A stretch of 5,877 nt of DNA from an uncultured Pseudomonadota bacterium (GTDB lineage Bacteria; Pseudomonadota; Gammaproteobacteria; Burkholderiales; Rhodocyclaceae), in contig CAJAHZ010000448.1 of the NCBI GenBank assembly GCA_903939665.1, forward strand, positions 1-5,877, in the 5' to 3' direction. Of the stretch, positions 1-5,877 are shown piece by piece (the first letter of the stretch is position 1; each line of letters starts with the position of its first letter). The notes under the pieces are model-generated. The model was not told where the DNA came from. It was given only the letters and a program-made list of their open reading frames with translations, and ran no database searches. Made by a program: the position numbers and the translations under genes.

Positions 1-114
1 CTGTCTGACGTGGTGGCGAAACTTCGGGCAATACTGGAGCCGGCACTCGTTCAAGCCGCGACATTTTCCGACGTGAGCCGCTTGGTCGAAATTGACAAGC
101 AGGATGCTTCGTAG
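1..114 (+). CDS. C-terminal tail of an unidentified protein (5' end outside window)
   Basis: Frame 1 is open from the first base to a TAG at 112-114 and gives 37 residues, beginning LSDVVAKLRAILEP and ending IDKQDAS. The composition looks protein-like (amphipathic helix, ordinary codons), and the end is followed by an AT-rich non-coding stretch, which fits a true gene end. The fragment has no diagnostic motif and I do not recognise the family. It may be part of the same accessory region as hipBA, but the sequence does not show this. Confidence 0.45.
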   Translation: MSDVVAKLRAILEPALVQAATFSDVSRLVEIDKQDAS

Positions 115-157
115 GCTTCGATATCGACCAGTCGATTCTAAGATACAAACCGCACCA

Positions 158-177
158 GATTGGGTGTGATTGGGTGT
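158..177 (+). repeat. Perfect tandem repeat, two copies of a 10-bp unit
   Basis: GATTGGGTGT occurs at 158-167 and again at 168-177 with no spacer. It lies in the AT-rich region between the upstream gene end and the HipB operator sites. It could be slippage or a direct-repeat protein-binding site one helical turn apart. Nothing else indicates a function. Confidence 0.6.
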
Positions 178-198
178 CTTTTTGGTATGTTGTATAGA
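170..198 (+). promoter_or_regulatory. Weak candidate distal promoter for hipBA
   Basis: TTGGGT at 170-175 and TATAGA at 193-198 are separated by 17 bp, an optimal sigma-70 spacing. The match is modest: TTG and TATA are conserved and the other positions differ. If used, transcription would start near 205, directly in the first operator-like repeat. The -35 hexamer overlaps the tandem repeat. The promoter nearer hipB fits better, so this is an alternative. Confidence 0.25.
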
Positions 199-205
199 TC
201 GTAAA

Positions 206-221
206 TTTCCCATTCGGGTAA
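206..221. promoter_or_regulatory. HipB operator-like inverted repeat, distal site
   Basis: TTTCCC-ATTC-GGGTAA is a 6-4-6 inverted repeat matching 11 of 12 arm positions of the consensus TTTCCC-N4-GGGAAA deduced from the three sites here. It is the most upstream of three copies starting 50 bp apart. HipB-family antitoxins bind dyads upstream of their own operon as dimers, so this is inferred to be an autorepression operator. Confidence 0.65.
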
Positions 222-255
222 TTGTTACAAGAGCCTGACCAAAAAGTCACAAAAC

Positions 256-271
256 ATTACCGATCGGGAAA
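256..271. promoter_or_regulatory. HipB operator-like inverted repeat, middle site
   Basis: ATTACC-GATC-GGGAAA is a 6-4-6 repeat with two differences in the left arm from the consensus TTTCCC-N4-GGGAAA, which makes it the weakest of the three sites. It starts exactly 50 bp after the distal site and 50 bp before the proximal one. It is inferred to be a HipB site occupied cooperatively with its neighbours. Confidence 0.6.
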
Positions 272-277
272 TATGGC

Positions 278-306
278 TTGCGCTGAGGAGAATTCTGGCC
301 AATAAT
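278..306 (+). promoter_or_regulatory. Probable hipBA promoter
   Basis: TTGCGC at 278-283 and AATAAT at 301-306 (5 of 6 to TATAAT) are separated by 17 bp. The expected start near 313 lies inside the proximal operator (306-321), about 20 nt upstream of the hipB ATG. A repressor bound there would block RNA polymerase, matching the known autoregulation of hipBA operons. The -35 box is only a 3 of 6 match. Confidence 0.5.
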
Positions 307-321
307 TTCCCGAACGGGAAA
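306..321. promoter_or_regulatory. HipB operator, proximal site (best match)
   Basis: TTTCCCG-AA-CGGGAAA is a perfect inverted repeat with 7-bp arms, ending 11 bp before the hipB start codon. It overlaps the last base of the candidate -10 box and the predicted transcription start. It has the same architecture as the sites at 206 and 256 and is the most symmetric of the three. E. coli HipB uses a different sequence (TATCC-N8-GGATA), so the specificity here is inferred from position and repetition. Confidence 0.75.
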
Positions 322-332
322 CAGGAATAGCC

Positions 333-593
333 ATGACATCCATTCGATCACCTCAACAACTCGGCGATGCACTTCGCGTCGCCCGCAAGCAGATCGGGCT
401 GACTCAGCCTCAATTGGCGCTGGCGGCAGGGGTTGGTGTGCGTTTCATCGTCGACCTTGAAGCAGGTAAGCCCACCTTGCGACTAGAGAACGTGTTGCGG
501 GTCATTGATGCTCTGGGTGGAGAGATCCTGTTGAGCGGATTGCCATCCGTTGCTGCCGTCGATCAACGTGAGGGCCGCGATCATGGCGCATGA
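333..593 (+). CDS. hipB: HipB-family antitoxin and transcriptional repressor (Xre HTH)
   Basis: An 86-residue protein with one Xre/Cro-type helix-turn-helix. Residues 6-25 (SPQQLGDALRVARKQIG) resemble the start of E. coli HipB. Helix 2 lies near 24-33 (TQPQLALAAG), the recognition helix near 34-43 (VGVRFIVDLE), and LRLENVLRVIDALG follows. HipB dimers neutralise the HipA kinase and repress the operon. The ATG at 333 has an AGGA Shine-Dalgarno at 323-326. The 3' end overlaps hipA by 11 bp, which implies translational coupling. It is close in length to E. coli HipB (88 aa), but the C-terminus ends GRDHGA and lacks the terminal Trp of the E. coli protein. Identity is strongly supported by the adjacent hipA. 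Confidence 0.93.
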   Translation: MTSIRSPQQLGDALRVARKQIGLTQPQLALAAGVGVRFIVDLEAGKPTLRLENVLRVIDALGGEILLSGLPSVAAVDQREGRDHGA

Positions 594-1878
594 GTTGGAA
601 GTCTGGCTATTCACCGACCGTGTCGGCACCTTGGCGCTGGTCGATGGCCGACTGAGTTTTTGCTATGCACCCGGCTGGGTGTCGCTGCCGAATGCCGTTG
701 CTTTGTCCGCCTCTCTGCCCTTGCAAGCGGAGCCGTTCGACGATCGCAAGACTCGTCCCTTCTTTGCGGGGTTGCTGCCAGAGGGGCAGATGCGCCGCCT
801 GATTGCGCAACAATTCCAGGTTTCTGGCCAGAACGACTTTGCATTACTAGACCACATCGGGGGCGAATGCGCCGGGGCAGTGACGTTCTTGGAGCCCGGG
901 CAGGCTTTGCCTGCGCCTACCCACGGTGATGACGTTCAATGGCTGAGCGACGAGGAAGTCGTTGCCATTCTGGATGAATTGCCGCGTCGCCCCATGCTGG
1001 CAGGCAGAGACGGCTTGCGGCTCTCGTTGGCGGGTGCCCAAGACAAACTGCCGGTGGTTTTCGATGGCGACCGCCTCGGTTTGCCCCGCAATGGCACGCC
1101 CAGTTCTCACATCTTGAAGCCCCCTATCCACGCCGTTGAGGACAGTGTGGTCAACGAAGGATTCTGCATGGCACTGGCTGAAGCCGTGCAGATCAAGCCG
1201 GCGAAGTCAAAAGTTCATGCTGTATTGAATCGCCCCTTCTTGCTGGTTGAGCGCTACGACCGTGTCGCGGATCAGCAAGGGCACCGGTTGCGCCTTCATC
1301 AGGAGGATTTCTGCCAGGCACTGGGTGTTGAACCTGAAATGAAATACCAAAACGAAGGCGGGCCAGATTTTGCCCAATGCTTTGATCTGATCCGCCGTGT
1401 CACCCGCCCCAGTGCACCCCAGGTGCTGCGCTTGTACGACTATGTGATCTTCAATACGCTGATCGGCAATCATGATGCGCATGCCAAAAACTTCTCACTT
1501 CTGTACGTAGGCGAGATACCCGTCTTGGCCCCGTGCTACGACACGCTCTCGACAGCGGTGTATCCAACACTGACGCCCAAGATGGCGATGAAAATCGGCA
1601 GCAAGTACAAATTCAGTGAAATCCAGGCGCGACACTGGGATCAGTTTGCCGAAGGTGCCGGGCTTGCCAGGGCACAGGCCAAAAGGCGCATTCTGGAGTT
1701 GGCGAAGTCGCTGCCGCTGGCCGCTCGCAAACTGCAGTCCGATCCTGGACGCGGCTTTGCTGACAATCCAGTGGTTGAGCGAATCATTGCCTTGATTGAA
1801 ACACGTTGTGCATTGACGGTTCGGCGGCTAACCGATCCTGCCGCCGAGGGCGAAAACACCACGGAGCAATCCTCTTGA
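583..1878 (+). CDS. hipA: HipA-family Ser/Thr kinase toxin
   Basis: A 431-residue kinase of the HipA family (E. coli HipA is 440 aa). Known members phosphorylate aminoacyl-tRNA synthetases (E. coli HipA: GltX), causing a starvation response and persistence. The N-terminal subdomain spans about 1-103 and the HipA_C kinase fold follows. Visible residues by alignment with E. coli: the P-loop RLSLAGAQDK with S148, equivalent to autophosphorylated S150; K179 in HILKPP (ATP-binding Lys); VERYDR at 222-227 (hinge); HQEDFCQALG at 239-248; catalytic D298 in GNHDAHAKNFS; metal-binding D320 in CYDTLS. The toxin therefore looks catalytically intact. I chose ATG 583, preceded by AGGG at 571-574 and giving the natural start MAHELEVWLF, over the in-frame TTG at 550. 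The last ~15 residues (AAEGENTTEQSS) look disordered. The real in vivo target is not evident. Confidence 0.95.
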   Translation: MAHELEVWLFTDRVGTLALVDGRLSFCYAPGWVSLPNAVALSASLPLQAEPFDDRKTRPFFAGLLPEGQMRRLIAQQFQVSGQNDFALLDHIGGECAGAVTFLEPGQALPAPTHGDDVQWLSDEEVVAILDELPRRPMLAGRDGLRLSLAGAQDKLPVVFDGDRLGLPRNGTPSSHILKPPIHAVEDSVVNEGFCMALAEAVQIKPAKSKVHAVLNRPFLLVERYDRVADQQGHRLRLHQEDFCQALGVEPEMKYQNEGGPDFAQCFDLIRRVTRPSAPQVLRLYDYVIFNTLIGNHDAHAKNFSLLYVGEIPVLAPCYDTLSTAVYPTLTPKMAMKIGSKYKFSEIQARHWDQFAEGAGLARAQAKRRILELAKSLPLAARKLQSDPGRGFADNPVVERIIALIETRCALTVRRLTDPAAEGENTTEQSS

Positions 1879-1890
1879 TCCTCTGGACGG

Positions 1891-1928
1891 ATGCGGATTG
1901 TGGTTCCACCCAGTCCTTCCGCATTTTT
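1891..1928 (+). terminator. Probable rho-independent terminator of hipBA
   Basis: ATGCGGA (1891-1897) pairs with TCCGCAT (1918-1924), and the T-run continues to 1928. The 20-nt loop contains a small GTGG/CCAC dyad. It starts 12 bp after the hipA stop. The stem is only 7 bp with a long loop, so efficiency may be modest. Confidence 0.5.
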
Positions 1929-2083
1929 CCGCAAAAATTTATGCTAACCCTTGTGGGTGGCGATAGCCTGTGTACAAGCAGATGGCAGCACATACAACAC
2001 GTGACCAGCTATTGAGGACAATTTCGTGTGTTTCTAATGCGGTTGGGGGCGGGCTGCCGCTCCACCGCCAGAACGTTAAAGAT
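1929..2083. other. Intergenic stretch with no convincing gene; GC-rich stem-loop at 2046-2063
   Basis: Short open frames cross this segment, but they run through terminators, lack Shine-Dalgarno sequences and have odd composition, so none is called. The one notable structure is GGGGCGG (2046-2052), loop GCTG, CCGCTCC (2057-2063), a 7-bp stem with one G-U pair. It lies 20 bp before a strong terminator. The arrangement could be the 3' part of a small RNA, or debris from the displaced end of an upstream gene. No tRNA, tmRNA or other known RNA could be recognised. Confidence 0.35.
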
Positions 2084-2115
2084 AAGCCGCTGAACTATAG
2101 CGGCTTTTTCTTTTT
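2084..2115 (+). terminator. Strong rho-independent terminator (orphan)
   Basis: AAGCCGCT (2084-2091), a 7-nt loop, and AGCGGCTT (2099-2106) form a perfect 8-bp stem with a T5-C-T5 tail ending at 2115. It lies over 200 bp past the hipA stop and beyond the hipA-proximal terminator, so it probably served another transcript. It also insulates prfB from transcription out of hipBA. Confidence 0.85.
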
Positions 2116-2201
2116 CGCATGCGGTGTGTGCGACCGCCTGTCCCGCGCGGCTACGCCTTGCCTTGCCCTGCGTCGTTGATTGGAACTGTTTTGCCGACGT
2201 T

Positions 2202-2227
2202 CGCCGCGAAGTCTTCTACTTGCGGCG
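2202..2227. promoter_or_regulatory. Imperfect dyad overlapping the prfB promoter
   Basis: CGCCGC-G-AAGT (2202-2212) pairs with ACTT-GCGGCG (2218-2227), leaving one bulged G (2208) and a 5-base centre. It ends 2 bp before the -10 hexamer and covers where the -35 box should be. It may be an operator or activator site; the binding protein is unknown. Confidence 0.4.
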
Positions 2228-2229
2228 TA

Positions 2230-2235
2230 TATAAT
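2230..2235 (+). promoter_or_regulatory. Likely -10 box of the prfB operon promoter
   Basis: A perfect TATAAT lies 31 bp upstream of the prfB ATG, within the longer TATATAAT. No good -35 hexamer occurs 16-18 bp upstream; the -35 position is taken by a dyad. The expected transcription start is near 2242, giving a leader of about 25 nt. Confidence 0.55.
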
Positions 2236-2266
2236 GTGCGGCTCATTCATTCAGCGGTAAATAATC

Positions 2267-3371
2267 ATGGAAGCGGAACAACTCAATATCATCGCCAACC
2301 GGCTCACCGATCTCGCGCAGAGAACGGCTGAGCTTCGGAGGTATCTTTGACTACGATCAGAAATTCGATCAGCTGAATGCCGTTTCGCGCGAGCTTGAAG
2401 ACCCGAAGGTCTGGGATAACGCTGAGCGCGCGCAGGAACTCAGCAAGGAAAAGAAGTCGCTTGAAAACGTCGTCCTGACGCTTGATCGCGTCAGCGATGG
2501 CTTGAAGGATGCCGACGAGTTGTTCGCCATGGCGCGCGAGGAAAACGACGACGACACGCTGCACGCAGTCGAGGCCGACGTTGCTGTCATCGAGAAGGAT
2601 ATCTCCGGCCTCGAATTCCGCCGCATGTTCAACAATCCGGCCGACCCGCTCAACTGTTTTGTCGATGTTCAGGCCGGTGCCGGCGGCACCGAAGCGCAGG
2701 ACTGGGCGTCGATGCTGCTGCGCATGTATGTGCGCTACGGCGAGCGCAAGGGCTACAGCGTCGAAGTCATGGAGGAATCGGAGGGCGACGTCGCCGGCAT
2801 CAAGACGGCGACCATCAAGCTCTCCGGTGAATACGCCTTCGGCATGCTGCGCTCGGAAACCGGCATTCACCGGCTGGTGCGAAAATCACCTTTCGACTCG
2901 AATGCCCGGCGCCATACCAGCTTCTGCTCGATCTTCGTCTATCCGGAAATCGACGATTCTTTCGAGATCGATATCAACCCGGCCGATCTGCGCGTCGATA
3001 CCTACCGCGCATCGGGTGCCGGTGGTCAGCACATCAACAAGACCGACTCAGCCGTGCGTATCACGCATATTCCGTCGGGCATTGTCGTGCAGTGTCAGAA
3101 TGACCGTTCGCAGCATCGCAACCGTGCCGAAGCGATGGCGATGCTCAAGTCGCGCATGTACGAAGCCGAGATACGCAAGCGTCAGTCCGAACAGCAAAAA
3201 CTTGAAGATTCGAAGACCGATATCGGTTGGGGCCACCAGATTCGTTCTTATGTGCTCGACCAGTCGCGTATCAAGGATCTACGCACCAACGTCGAAGTCG
3301 GCAATACGCAAAGCGTGCTCGACGGCGATCTCGATCAATTCATTGAAGCCAGCCTGAAACAGGGAGTCTGA
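2267..3371 (+). CDS. prfB: Peptide chain release factor 2 (programmed +1 frameshift)
   Basis: RF2 recognises UGA and UAA in the ribosomal A site and triggers peptidyl-tRNA hydrolysis. Translation starts at ATG 2267 (MEAEQLNIIANRLTDLAQ), reads 27 codons to an in-frame TGA at 2348-2350, and continues in the +1 frame from GAC 2349. This gives 367 residues (E. coli 365). Visible features: the acidic helical domain 1; the SPF stop-codon-recognition tripeptide at 207-209 (DNA 2886-2894); and the catalytic GGQ at 252-254 (DNA 3021-3029) in RASGAGGQHINKTDSAVRITHIPSG. Ala248 occupies the position of E. coli K-12 Thr246; Ala is the common residue in other bacteria. The gene ends in TGA, itself an RF2 codon. 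Upstream Shine-Dalgarno similarity is weak. It is the first gene of the operon with the Ivy-like gene and lysS. Confidence 0.97.
2336..2351 (+). promoter_or_regulatory. prfB programmed +1 ribosomal frameshift site
   Basis: The elements of the classic RF2 autoregulatory site are present: an internal Shine-Dalgarno CGGAGG (2336-2341), three bases TAT, the slippery codon CTT (2345-2347), TGA (2348-2350) and a following C. When RF2 is scarce the ribosome pauses at UGA and slips from CUU to UUU, then reads GAC. The core TATCTTTGAC is identical to the E. coli site; the internal Shine-Dalgarno is CGGAGG rather than AGGGGG. Confidence 0.97.
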
Positions 3372-3374
3372 ATC

Positions 3375-3839
3375 ATGAAGTCGGTTCTTCTTTTTCTCTT
3401 TATCGTTGCCACGAGTTTTTCGGCACAAGCTGCCACCCCACAAAGCTACGTCGGCAAGCCGCCGCAACTCCTGCTCAAATCCGCGCCCGAGTTCGCCAAG
3501 GCCTATCGTCAGGCAACCCATGAAGTCGATCTGCCGGTATGGACAAAGCGCTTGGCTGCCGGACAGCCGGCTGAAATCGTCGAGATTGGCGGCAACCAGC
3601 AGGTGCTGTCCTCGGCGTGCGGCAAGGGGGGCTGCCTCGACGAGCGCATCTACATCTTGTTTGATCCCGCAACAAAGACAGCGACCGGCTTTTTCTTCCT
3701 GCCGCCGGCCGACGATGATCCGGGCGATTCGCGCACCGCTTTCTCGCAATGGCTCGGCAAACCGGGCAAGGAAGCCTCTGATTTCCTGCTCGAACGTGCC
3801 ATCAACGACGCGCGCAGCCTGAACAAACCTAACTATTGA
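3375..3839 (+). CDS. Secreted Ivy-family (inhibitor of vertebrate lysozyme-like) protein
   Basis: A 154-residue protein with a clear Sec signal peptide (MKSVLLFLFIVATSFSAQA, cleavage about 19/20), so periplasmic. The mature part matches the Ivy family pattern seen in E. coli Ivy: LPVWTKR near 53-59, a segment ending QVLSSAC-GKGG-C (cysteines 82 and 87, likely a disulfide), then ERIYILFDPATKTATGFF at 90-107. Ivy proteins block C-type lysozymes and protect peptidoglycan. In E. coli the loop is CKPHDC and its His enters the lysozyme active site. Here the loop is CGKGGC with no His, so inhibition is uncertain and the protein may have another envelope role. ATG 3375 lies 3 bp after the prfB stop, with an AGGGAG Shine-Dalgarno (3361-3366) inside prfB, so it is translationally linked. 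The family assignment is from remembered motif similarity. Confidence 0.82.
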   Translation: MKSVLLFLFIVATSFSAQAATPQSYVGKPPQLLLKSAPEFAKAYRQATHEVDLPVWTKRLAAGQPAEIVEIGGNQQVLSSACGKGGCLDERIYILFDPATKTATGFFFLPPADDDPGDSRTAFSQWLGKPGKEASDFLLERAINDARSLNKPNY

Positions 3840-3853
3840 TTGCGAGACACGCC

Positions 3854-5361
<1,508 letters not shown>

Positions 5362-5374
<13 letters not shown>

Positions 5375-5422
5375 TGCCGTAAGGCATCATGAGGAAGTGC
5401 CCTTGGGGCGCGCCCTGAGTGA
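5362..5422 (+). repeat. 13-bp direct repeat duplicating the lysS 3' end, 48 bp apart
   Basis: GCGCCCTGAGTGA at 5362-5374, which encodes the last lysS codons and stop, recurs exactly at 5410-5422. The intervening segment carries two hairpins: TGATGCC-GTAA-GGCATCA (5372-5389), with a GNRA-type loop and overlapping the stop codon, and GTGCCC-TTG-GGGCGC (5397-5411). Neither is followed by a T-run. A small insertion or duplication at the gene end would produce this pattern. Confidence 0.7.
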
Positions 5423-5449
5423 GCACGCAGTGCACACGGCAAAGTGCAA

Positions 5450-5545
5450 ACCACCAAGACACCAAGTTAACATCATGCTTAGCCCAAGGGCTTTTCATCT
5501 TGGTGAAACTTTGTGCTCTTGGTGTCTTGGTGGTGAGATTTTTTT
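5450..5545. repeat. Perfect 17-bp inverted repeat, probable dispersed intergenic repeat and terminator
   Basis: ACCACCAAGACACCAAG (5450-5466) is the exact reverse complement of 5518-5534, with a 51-bp centre. The right arm is followed by GAGA and seven Ts (5539-5545), so on the + strand it could terminate the lysS operon. CTTGGTG occurs three times on the right (5499, 5518, 5526) and its complement twice on the left (5452, 5460). The centre holds a minor AGCC-CAAG-GGCT hairpin (5481-5492) followed by T4. From memory, CTTGGTGTCTTGGTGGT-like motifs recur between genes in several environmental bacteria, so a multicopy repeat family is likely but unproven here. Confidence 0.75.
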
Positions 5546-5577
5546 CGTTGCCTTTTAGCATGACTGGCTACTAGCGC

Positions 5578-5811
5578 ATGAAACTCTCAAGAATCTACCA
5601 GCCACGCAATCCACTATTCTGGCTGATGGTCATGCTCAACCTGCTATCTACGGCACTCGCCTGGATTGGCCGGAGCTATGAGCTCGCCCCGCTGCCGGCA
5701 ACCATCGTCGCCGCCATGGCGGTCGGCAACGCCGTGATCGGTCTTTATCTGACGATACGGCTGATACGTGACGAACCTGCCGGCGCGCAAGTAGAGGCAG
5801 ACAAACACTGA
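5578..5811 (+). CDS. Small two-helix membrane protein of unknown function
   Basis: A 77-residue protein not recognised as any named family. Two hydrophobic segments are visible, about residues 12-31 (PLFWLMVMLNLLSTALAWIG) and 38-60 (APLPATIVAAMAVGNAVIGLYLT). The basic N-terminus (KLSRIYQPR) and post-helix RLIRDE suggest both ends are cytoplasmic with a short periplasmic turn (RSYEL). The hydrophilic tail ends QVEADKH. ATG 5578 is the first possible start because an in-frame TAG lies at 5572-5574, but no Shine-Dalgarno is apparent. Its separation from lysS by the inverted repeat suggests independent transcription. Membrane-like composition and ordinary GC-rich codons support a real gene. Confidence 0.65.
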   Translation: MKLSRIYQPRNPLFWLMVMLNLLSTALAWIGRSYELAPLPATIVAAMAVGNAVIGLYLTIRLIRDEPAGAQVEADKH

Positions 5812-5877
5812 GCAGTTCTGCACGGATGACTGCCCCCACCTTATGCCACAAAGGGTGGCGAAATTAGCGCCGTAGGA

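Noticed and set aside
97..109. AAGCA-GGA-TGCTT hairpin near the end of the partial upstream gene
   Set aside because: Only 5 bp, inside coding sequence and without a T-run; too weak for a terminator.
550..582. Upstream in-frame TTG start for hipA
   Set aside because: It would add 11 residues (MLPSINVRAAI) not typical of HipA, deep inside hipB. ATG 583 has a better-placed AGGG and gives the expected N-terminus.
2041..2070. Possible tmRNA or tRNA 3' end (CTCCACCGCCA-like) that could be an integration site
   Set aside because: No T-arm GGTTCGA-type sequence and no acceptor pairing could be found, so the resemblance is superficial.
1970..2179. 69-codon plus-strand frame between hipA and prfB
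   Set aside because: It runs straight through the strong terminator (the T-run encodes FFFF), has no Shine-Dalgarno, and has no family resemblance.
2304..2870. Minus-strand open frame of 188 codons opposite prfB
   Set aside because: It lies antisense to RF2 and has no ribosome binding site or recognisable motif.
5812..5877. Short dyads after the small membrane protein (GCAGT/ACTGC and CCACC/GGTGG)
   Set aside because: Five-bp stems with long loops and no T-run within the window; not distinguishable from chance.

Overview
The window looks like chromosomal DNA of a Gram-negative proteobacterium, most likely a betaproteobacterium (a Rhodocyclales-type relative is my guess). The basis is the RF2 (prfB) and lysyl-tRNA synthetase (lysS) gene pair, GC-rich codon use, and a periplasmic Ivy-family protein with a Sec signal peptide. 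Genus-level placement is inference only. All recognised genes lie on the + strand.

Left part (1-1928) is an accessory module. A 37-codon tail of an unidentified gene ends at 114. It is followed by an AT-rich regulatory region and a complete hipBA type II toxin-antitoxin operon: hipB, an Xre-family antitoxin and autorepressor, and hipA, a Ser/Thr kinase toxin with all key kinase residues visible. Upstream of hipB are three inverted-repeat sites of the form TTTCCC-N4-GGGAAA, starting at 206, 256 and 306. They are exactly 50 bp apart. The last one abuts the -10 box of a plausible promoter, as expected for cooperative autorepression. A probable terminator closes the operon.

Middle part (1929-2266) has no convincing gene. 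It holds a GC-rich stem-loop, a very good rho-independent terminator (2084-2115) that does not belong to hipA, and the prfB promoter region, which has a strong -10 box and a dyad in place of a -35 box. The terminator probably marks the end of an ancestral gene or a small RNA.

Right part (2267-5374) is a core translation operon: prfB with an intact programmed +1 frameshift (autoregulation of release factor 2), a small secreted Ivy-like protein gene starting 3 bp after prfB, and lysS starting 14 bp after that. The lysozyme-inhibitor-like gene sitting between two translation genes is the odd member. Its disulfide loop (CGKGGC) lacks the histidine that classical Ivy proteins insert into the lysozyme active site.

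Downstream (5375-5877) there is a 13-bp direct repeat of the lysS 3' end, several hairpins, a perfect 17-bp inverted repeat that looks like a dispersed intergenic repeat and may act as a terminator, and a 77-residue two-helix membrane protein of unknown function. No undescribed large system is evident. The most noteworthy items are the regularly spaced HipB operator array, the Ivy-like gene in the prfB-lysS operon, and the repeat structures after lysS.
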